Assembly: GCA_964639955.1 (NCBI GenBank)
Contig: CAZXGJ010000081.1
Span: 1 to 11,961, forward strand
Length of the DNA: 11,961 nt
Direction: 5' to 3'
Origin: IGN2 sp964639955
GTDB lineage: Bacteria; Bacteroidota; Ignavibacteria; Ignavibacteriales; Ignavibacteriaceae
The notes under the pieces are model-generated. The model was not told where the DNA came from. It worked only from the letters and a program-made list of their open reading frames with translations, and made no database searches. Both the position numbers and the translations under genes were made by a program. Shown in pieces: positions 7,294-11,961 of the stretch; position 1 is the stretch's first letter; the number at the start of each line of letters is the position of its first letter.

Positions 7294-7884
7294 TTACAAG
7301 TAATTCTTTACTAGTTCATTCGAACCTTTACCAAGTCCACGCAGGCATTTCAGTGCTGCTGACAAAGGTATTTCTGTTTTTTTTATTCTATTATTTTCTA
7401 AAATATAAACAGAACCGGACGTTGGAGTGGGAGCACCGGGGATATAAACCACGCATTGTTCTCCTTCAATTTCTTCAATTAAAAAACCATATTGCCATGC
7501 GTCTTCTATACGAGCCAGCACAGTTTTATAAGCAGTGTTTTCTTCGAATCCAACAAAACTTGCACCTGCACTTTTTATCATATCATAGCCGGGTACTTTT
7601 GATAGTAGTGAATCTTCGAGTTTTGCAATTGCTGTCTTGGCTTTTGTTGTTCTGGCAATTAAACCGGCCAGATAAAGTACAAAAAGTATTGTAACAATTG
7701 AGATAACAATCTCAACTCCAATTCCAAAAATATGTGTTACGTTTAATAGTTTAATTATAGGACTTACAATTAATGCTGCTATCTGCAGTGCTTTTTGTAA
7801 AATTACAATTAAAATGATAAGAGGAATAAAAAAAAGTACTCCGCCAACTATAATTTCCTTAACAAAATTGTAAATGTTTTTCAT
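7294..7884 (-). CDS. DUF502 family inner-membrane protein
   Basis: This 196-residue protein has two hydrophobic helices, about 12-33 and 54-77. A soluble domain follows that carries typical DUF502 blocks: SKVPGYDMIKSAG (about 95-107) and YIPGAPTPTSGSVYI (about 147-161), the latter matching the family's P-x-P-T-S-G motif. The length is near the family norm of about 200. The family's biochemical role is not established and nothing here settles it. It is preceded by AAAGGGA about 9 nt before the ATG. It is separated from the sulfatase by 114 bp and from the STAS-like gene by a stretch holding a gene remnant, so it may be transcribed alone. Confidence 0.88.
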   Translation of the reverse strand: MKNIYNFVKEIIVGGVLFFIPLIILIVILQKALQIAALIVSPIIKLLNVTHIFGIGVEIVISIVTILFVLYLAGLIARTTKAKTAIAKLEDSLLSKVPGYDMIKSAGASFVGFEENTAYKTVLARIEDAWQYGFLIEEIEGEQCVVYIPGAPTPTSGSVYILENNRIKKTEIPLSAALKCLRGLGKGSNELVKNYL

Positions 7885-7938
7885 GGCTTATTCCCTTTTA
7901 TAATTATTAAAATGCAAGTGGAAAATCTTGATTCCATT

Positions 7939-8016
7939 CTAGTTGTTACGAACGAACTAAACATAAAAATTCAAACCCTCAACGGCTTGAAATATTTATC
8001 AATCAACATATTCTCT
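7939..8016 (-). pseudogene. Decayed second copy of the lipoprotein 3' end
   Basis: Read from 8016 down to a stop at 7941-7939, this stretch encodes QAVEGLNFYV*FVRNN*, which lines up with the C-terminus QAVEGLTFYVEFARNK* of the lipoprotein at 8527-8949. Over the last 17 codons I count 38 of 51 identical bases, with many differences at third codon positions. Upstream the match continues in another frame (MLIDKYF against MLVGDYY), so one frameshift separates the two parts; one stop interrupts the conserved tail and two more appear if the frame is not shifted. It therefore looks like a former paralogue that diverged under selection and then died. The rest of the copy cannot be recognised; the STAS-like gene now stands between it and the intact gene. 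Confidence 0.75.
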
Positions 8017-8042
8017 AAAAAAAGAAATTATATGATATCAAG

Positions 8043-8441
8043 TTAATTACTGTTAAGAAATTTAATTGCTTCATCAATTTTTGTTGTAACTTTTAAATTC
8101 AGACCGAATGCTCTGGCAACAATTTCTCCAAATCTATATGGATCTATTGGTGGTATTTTGCCATATATAGCAATAGCAAGTTTAAGCAGACCTCTCTCCC
8201 TAAATTTTAAAGCCTCGTATGCAGCAAACTCTGCCATCTGGTACCTTTCTAAAGTAATGATGTTTCCTTTAACTTCTTCTGCATCAAAAAGAATTTTAGA
8301 AAGATTTTTCTCTAACACAACTTCAAGAACATCAGAGTAAATTTTTTTAAACTCAAACATAAGATAGTCGCCTGTGATTACAACATACAAATAATCTTCT
8401 TTAATAACTGTAGTATATTGAAGGGGATTTCTTTTTTTCAT
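8043..8441 (-). CDS. STAS-like (SpoIIAA-type fold) cytoplasmic protein
   Basis: This 132-residue protein has no signal peptide or membrane segment. The order of predicted elements, strand (YLYVVITGDY), helix (FKKIYSDVLEVVLEKN), strand (KILFDAEEVKG), helix (RYQMAEFAAYEAL), strand (KLAIAIYG), helix (RFGEIVARAFG) and a final strand plus helix (LKVTTKIDEAIKFLN), matches the small alpha/beta STAS or SpoIIAA-like domains. These proteins usually bind partner regulators, but no serine protein kinase, phosphatase or sigma factor gene is nearby. I cannot identify a specific function. The family assignment comes from fold pattern alone. Confidence 0.7.
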   Translation of the reverse strand: MKKRNPLQYTTVIKEDYLYVVITGDYLMFEFKKIYSDVLEVVLEKNLSKILFDAEEVKGNIITLERYQMAEFAAYEALKFRERGLLKLAIAIYGKIPPIDPYRFGEIVARAFGLNLKVTTKIDEAIKFLNSN

Positions 8442-8526
8442 AAGATTTTGAAATTAATTTATTTTTCAAAAAAAATTGATAGGTATTAAATTGTATTTGA
8501 TTAAAGTAAATTACAGAATTAATTCA

Positions 8527-8949
8527 CTATTTATTGCGGGCAAACTCAACATAAAAAGTTAACCCTTCAACCGCCTGGTAATAATCACCAACAAGCATAT
8601 CTTTTTCAGGTATGTAGGTTAAATTATAGTTTGAGCCGGGATAATTTTGATCACGTAATTCAATATAAATTTTTAAATATCCTTCAGCATTAATCCATTC
8701 TGCTTTACCAACATTAATTGATTTTGGATTTAAATACTGGGCGATCATTGAGCCGTCCTCATTTAATTGAGATATTTTAATCATATAATCAGAATCAGTT
8801 CTGAGCCACTCACCAATTATTTTTGTTTTATCAATCTTTGGAAGAGATTCAGATTTTTTTTCGGGTTTATTCTGGCAGGAAATAAATGCTGAAACCAAAA
8901 CAATAAAAACAAAAATGAATGACGATTTAGTTGTGTATATAAATTTCAT
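8527..8949 (-). CDS. Small lipoprotein of unknown function
   Basis: This 140-residue protein has a signal with a long hydrophobic core and a lipobox ending FISC, so Cys25 is the likely lipid-modified residue. A Lys/Glu-rich linker follows (26-40). The remainder (about 42-140) has alternating strand-like segments (GEWLRTDSDYMIKI, GSMIAQYLNP, GYLKIYIELRD, GLTFYVEFAR) and could form a small lipocalin-like or beta-sandwich domain; this is inference. A GGGA lies very close to the ATG. It starts 17 bp after the FadL-like gene, so the two are probably cotranscribed. A decayed copy of its 3' end lies at 7939-8016. I do not recognise the family. Confidence 0.85.
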   Translation of the reverse strand: MKFIYTTKSSFIFVFIVLVSAFISCQNKPEKKSESLPKIDKTKIIGEWLRTDSDYMIKISQLNEDGSMIAQYLNPKSINVGKAEWINAEGYLKIYIELRDQNYPGSNYNLTYIPEKDMLVGDYYQAVEGLTFYVEFARNK

Positions 8950-8966
8950 ATTCCCTTTAAATAATT

Positions 8967-10409
8967 TTATAGATTCTGAGTTACTCCAAAAAACAAATTA
9001 AAATTATTGTAGATAGCTTTACTCGTTCCGCGTTTGTCAAACAACACAATATCATCAGGTTCAACTGATCCAGTTGGAAAATTAAAAATCTGCGGAAAAT
9101 CTTCTCTTTCACCATGACTGTATTCAAATCCGACACCAATTGTTGTATTGTCTAGTATTGTTGAGGCACCTAAAGTAAAATGATAAATATTAAAATCTGT
9201 AAAGCCAATGAATAAACCATTAATATCATTAATGTTTGCATTACTAAAATCTGTTCTGAATGCAGCATATCCAGTAAAACTTTCATTTAGCTTATGTTCA
9301 ATTGCTATTCCGGCATTAAAAACACTTTTCATTGAATCATAAACTTTTAATAGCTCTGCACTATCAATAGGTCTTATAATAGCAGGATTAGTAAGTATGA
9401 AATCTCCACTTTCCGGCTGCATAACAACATAAGTAGATAGAGGGGCAAACCACTCAAAAGCAAAGTGCAAAAATGTATCATCAGAAAATTTATATTCTAT
9501 TCCTGCAGCAAAAGAGAAAGGAGACCGATAATTTACCGGTAATCCCTCCTGCCTGTCTGAAGAAAGTAAATCAATTTGATTACCGGTTATGCTATCAATA
9601 TAAACATTGTTTGAAGTTAAGCTTGCCATATCCGTTCCACCGCTTGCTTTTTTAATTGCAAAGCTTGGTGTTGTTATAGTTGCCCCTAACTTTAATTTTT
9701 CCCACTCGGCAGAAATTCCTAACTTGGCTGAAAATCTCACTGCCCAGTAATCCAGATCAACATAAATATCTGAAGTTGCAGCACGTTGATTGGTTGTATC
9801 GTAAGCAGTATAAGATTCATATCGTATTTTTGTCTGATCGCGATAAGCGCCTAGGATACTTAAACCAATTCCAACATTGTCTGCTATTTTTTTTGAGTAA
9901 CCAAATCCAACAGTTACCTCAGAAAGTAGAGCATCAAGTTTACCCTGATTAATAAGATATTCATCACCTGCGAAAGAGTTTCCGGGTCTTGTTGGAATTA
10001 CATCTGAAAAACCTTCATAACGTTCTGATATTCTTACATATGAATAACCTGTACTGTAAATCATATAACTAAATCGTTCAAGTGAATCACCCAAAAAAGG
10101 TAACGGACCAGCTAATGAAGCAGGATACAAAGAAACTCTTGTGTATCTCGAATCAATTCCGGGACCTCCGCCATTTATGAACGAAAAATCCTTAATTCCA
10201 TAAGCATTAAAATTAAAGCTCATACTTTTCTTGGTTAAAAAACTCAGAGCGCCGGGATTATAAAACGTAGCGCTGTAATCTCTGACTCCGCCAACTGCTA
10301 CTCCACCGAGCAAAGCAGTTCTGCCGCCAATTGCCTGATCCCAGAAATGTCTGTCTTGCGCCTGCACAAATAAGTTTAATAAGAATAATAATACAATTAA
10401 CTTTTTCAT
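8967..10409 (-). CDS. Outer-membrane beta-barrel, OmpP1/FadL/TodX-like transporter
   Basis: This 480-residue protein has a signal peptide (MKKLIVLLFLLNLFVQA, cleavage about 17/18). The early block GGRTALLGGVAVGG...YSATFYNPGAL (about 28-56) is characteristic of FadL/OmpP1-like proteins, where the N-terminal hatch lies. The rest alternates short amphipathic strands and polar loops as expected for a large barrel (VTVGFGYSKKI, FSAKLGISAEW, FAAGIEYKF, IGVGFEYSHG). FadL relatives move hydrophobic molecules across the outer membrane; the substrate here is unknown. It lies 34 bp after the other barrel gene and 17 bp before the lipoprotein gene, suggesting one envelope operon of three genes. Confidence 0.82.
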   Translation of the reverse strand: MKKLIVLLFLLNLFVQAQDRHFWDQAIGGRTALLGGVAVGGVRDYSATFYNPGALSFLTKKSMSFNFNAYGIKDFSFINGGGPGIDSRYTRVSLYPASLAGPLPFLGDSLERFSYMIYSTGYSYVRISERYEGFSDVIPTRPGNSFAGDEYLINQGKLDALLSEVTVGFGYSKKIADNVGIGLSILGAYRDQTKIRYESYTAYDTTNQRAATSDIYVDLDYWAVRFSAKLGISAEWEKLKLGATITTPSFAIKKASGGTDMASLTSNNVYIDSITGNQIDLLSSDRQEGLPVNYRSPFSFAAGIEYKFSDDTFLHFAFEWFAPLSTYVVMQPESGDFILTNPAIIRPIDSAELLKVYDSMKSVFNAGIAIEHKLNESFTGYAAFRTDFSNANINDINGLFIGFTDFNIYHFTLGASTILDNTTIGVGFEYSHGEREDFPQIFNFPTGSVEPDDIVLFDKRGTSKAIYNNFNLFFGVTQNL

Positions 10410-10443
10410 AAAGAAGAAAATTATTTTAGAGTTTTGCTAAATG

Positions 10444-11085
10444 TTATTTGCCAAGACGAACAAATATTCCACCAGTAAAATCAGCCTGTAAAAAAGTGGC
10501 CCAGCTTCCTACACCCACACTGCAACCACCCGATCCGCACCACATTCCTACACTTGAAAAATTTAACGGAAGTAATAGCCGTGCTTGCAATCTGAGTCCA
10601 ACTTTATCAGACAGATAAAACTTTCCACCGCCGCCGAAGGTAATTGAGAATCTCCACTCATCACCATAAATACTGCTATCAGGAGAAAATAAAGTTGCGC
10701 CCAGGCTAAAGGATGTAAAGGGAAAAGCTTTTTGCTGACTGTTTTGTTTAAATTCATAAATTGCTCCGGCCTGAAAATAATTTATGCCTATGTCAAAGAG
10801 TGGTTCTGTCAAACCATTATATCTTTTCAAATCCATAGTTGTTTGCTGACCAATCCAGAGTAATTCAGCCTGAAGCCCTCTATCAACTTCAAAAGAAATT
10901 GCGGCACCATAATTTGGATTGCTGTAAACATTTAACTCACCCTCTGTGACAGAGACATCACTCGCAACCATATATCCACCGAAGCCGAATAATTCTGCCT
11001 GAGCAAATGTTTTGTTGGAAATGAAGAAAGCGAGGATTAATAAAAGGAGACTAAGATTAAGAACTTTGTAATGAACTGGCATCAT
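10444..11085 (-). CDS. Outer-membrane beta-barrel protein of unknown function
   Basis: This 213-residue protein (212 from the second ATG) has a signal peptide ending FAQA near residue 30 and then aromatic-rich alternating strands (YFQAGAIYEF, FSITFGGGGKFYL, VGLRLQARLLLPL, ADFTGGIFVRLG), as in small porin-like barrels of about eight strands. A loop near the C-terminus carries two cysteines in CGSGGC (183-188), which could form a surface disulfide or bind metal. The two adjacent ATGs at 11085 and 11082 are both usable; the Shine-Dalgarno sequence favours the second. The substrate is unknown. It is the first gene of a probable envelope operon with the FadL-like and lipoprotein genes. Confidence 0.75.
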   Translation of the reverse strand: MMPVHYKVLNLSLLLLILAFFISNKTFAQAELFGFGGYMVASDVSVTEGELNVYSNPNYGAAISFEVDRGLQAELLWIGQQTTMDLKRYNGLTEPLFDIGINYFQAGAIYEFKQNSQQKAFPFTSFSLGATLFSPDSSIYGDEWRFSITFGGGGKFYLSDKVGLRLQARLLLPLNFSSVGMWCGSGGCSVGVGSWATFLQADFTGGIFVRLGK

Positions 11086-11089
11086 TGAA

Positions 11090-11096
11090 CCCTCCC
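11090..11096 (-). promoter_or_regulatory. Strong Shine-Dalgarno sequence GGGAGGG for the 213-residue barrel gene
   Basis: GGGAGGG on the minus strand stands out because most genes here have weak sites. It is 4 nt from the first ATG and 7 nt from the second (11082-11080), so translation probably begins at the second ATG. Confidence 0.7.
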
Positions 11097-11218
11097 GGGG
11101 TTTTACATTTTTGTGAAAAAAATAATTTACTTGTTGTAAAATAATCTTATTGCAAACAATTAAAAATGAATTTTGATTTTATGTGCTCTTAAATCAGAAT
11201 TAAGAAAATATTAATATA

Positions 11219-11619
11219 TTATTCGAACTTTAATTCTTCCTGAACTATTGAAGAATGTTGACTGTTATTTGATTCAACAACATCTTTTGCAATTCTTTTG
11301 GATAGATAATAAATACGTTTCATATTTTCTACTATTTCTGATAAGATACGGTATTCAGCAAGAGGAACATTTGGCTCAGAGTTAAGACGCTCCTCAAGAT
11401 GAGACTGTGTTATTTGAGCCAGTTGACTAACCTCTTTTTTCATTTCGATTACTTTATCAGCTCGTTTTTTATTTCCTTCGATAAAAGCAGTGAATGATTC
11501 TTCAGTGCACCGCGGGTGGGTGCATCACTCATAAACTGCATACCAAGGAATAATAAAGCAAGACCGCCAAATAGTTCGAATTATATTGGAATGATTTCAA
11601 TGGCAGGATTTGTTTGCAT
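11219..11619 (-). pseudogene. Na/Pi-cotransporter-like gene with a large internal deletion
   Basis: From the ATG at 11619-11617 the frame reads MQTNPAIEIIPI, then a stop at 11583-11581, then FELFGGLALLFLGMQFMSDA down to 11521. That block is the typical first membrane helix of Na/Pi cotransporters. Right after it, in another frame, comes EESFTAFIEGNKKRADKVIE and the helical tail HLEERL...AEYRILSEIVENMKRIYYLSKRIAK to the stop at 11219, which matches the PhoU-like C-terminus of the same family. The transport core, several hundred residues in normal members, is missing. The junction at about 11505-11524 is a GC-rich patch with GTGCA direct repeats. The 74-codon frame at 11443-11219 is the remnant tail and not an independent gene in my reading. 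Confidence 0.78.
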
Positions 11620-11662
11620 AAGGTTTTTATTTTGAATCGGATGATTATTTCAAAATCTTACT

Positions 11663-11695
11663 AAAAAAAATAAGCTCCTGACATTAAGGAGTTTT
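11663..11695 (-). terminator. Intrinsic terminator after the DAHP-synthase remnant
   Basis: On the minus strand CTCCT (11691-11687) pairs with AGGAG (11679-11675) around a 7-nt loop. A-U and G-U pairs extend the stem, and it is followed by TTATTTTTTTT (reading from about 11672). It begins 25-30 nt beyond the stop of the remnant at 11720, as expected for a rho-independent terminator. It isolates the upstream remnant from the Na/Pi remnant. Confidence 0.72.
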
Positions 11696-11719
11696 AAAAG
11701 AAAAAAATATTTTTAATAA

Positions 11720-11961
11720 CTAGCTTAATACGGAGACTGAAAAATTCTTACCCAAAGATTTTGCCAAAACTGATAACTCTCTCATCAACTTTTTGAATTC
11801 TGAAATATCGATTGATTGCTGACCATCTGAAGACGAACTGACCGGATCAGGATGAACTTCAATTAATAATCGATCGGCTCTATAGGCTTACGCTGCTTTT
11901 TTGCCTGACAGAACAACTTTCGCTTTTGGATTGGGGATGGGTTTTTAATATTTCTTAGATT
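11720..11961 (-). pseudogene. 3' end of a DAHP-synthase-like gene (3-deoxy-7-phosphoheptulonate synthase), interrupted
   Basis: The final 55 codons before the TAG at 11722-11720 read ADRLLIEVHPDP...SSDGQQSIDISEFKKLM, which matches the C-terminal end of the DAHP synthase class of the Thermotoga/Bacillus type (IEVHP(D/N)P then SDG-QS). An in-frame TAA at 11890-11888 breaks the frame just before this block. Upstream, PKAKVVLSGKKAA still resembles the family's DPSH-x-x-KVV region, and the first 20 or so bases of the window edge do not match well. The usual GADG before the last strand reads RADR. The intact enzyme would start the shikimate pathway. Either the gene is dead or the sequence is poor at a contig end. 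Confidence 0.7.

Noticed and set aside
7282..7297. GTAAT/ATTAC inverted repeat at the end of the DUF502 gene
   Set aside because: The stem is only 5 bp, overlaps the stop codon and has no U-tract; it is expected by chance.
11187..11205. TCTTAA/TTAAGA stem-loop after the Na/Pi remnant
   Set aside because: A 6-bp A/T-rich stem is too weak to call a terminator in this base composition.
11219..11443. 74-codon frame as an independent small gene
   Set aside because: The reading frame continues upstream of its ATG with family-like residues (EESFTAFIEGNKKRADKVIE), and the tail matches the PhoU-like end of Na/Pi cotransporters, so it is a fragment.

Overview
The window looks like an AT-rich stretch of a Gram-negative bacterium of the Bacteroidota/Chlorobiota group, perhaps close to Ignavibacteria. 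This is inferred from gene style: outer-membrane barrels, lipoproteins, many weak Shine-Dalgarno sites, and a bc-type complex without a recognisable cytochrome c1. Every gene I can support lies on the minus strand, so transcription runs from high to low coordinates. I see no tRNA, rRNA, CRISPR array or transposase.

Right end (11.2-11.96 kb): two broken genes. The first is the 3' end of a DAHP-synthase-like gene with an in-frame stop, followed by a good intrinsic terminator. The second is a Na/Pi-cotransporter-like gene reduced to its first membrane helix and its C-terminal PhoU-like helices, with a stop and a frame change. Either this is real decay or the contig end is misassembled.

Middle (7.2-11.1 kb): two outer-membrane beta-barrel genes (a 213-residue barrel and a FadL/OmpP1-like one), a small lipoprotein, a STAS-like cytoplasmic protein, a decayed second copy of the lipoprotein 3' end, and a DUF502 membrane protein.

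Left (0-7.2 kb): an AtsA-like lipoprotein sulfatase, an intergenic region with a nested-hairpin repeat element, then a tight respiratory operon. This operon holds a fused cytochrome b, a Rieske iron-sulfur protein and an eight-haem cytochrome with HEAT and TPR repeats; the first two genes abut and the last two overlap by 8 bp. It probably encodes a quinol-oxidising bc complex whose electrons leave through the multihaem cytochrome instead of cytochrome c1. A PAS/sigma-54 activator, cut by the window edge, follows 99 bp downstream.

The most interesting items are the octahaem-HEAT-TPR/Rieske/cytochrome b module, the repeat at 5246-5353, and the gene remnants at 7939-8016 and 11219-11961. I found no clear candidate for a wholly new defence or mobile system.
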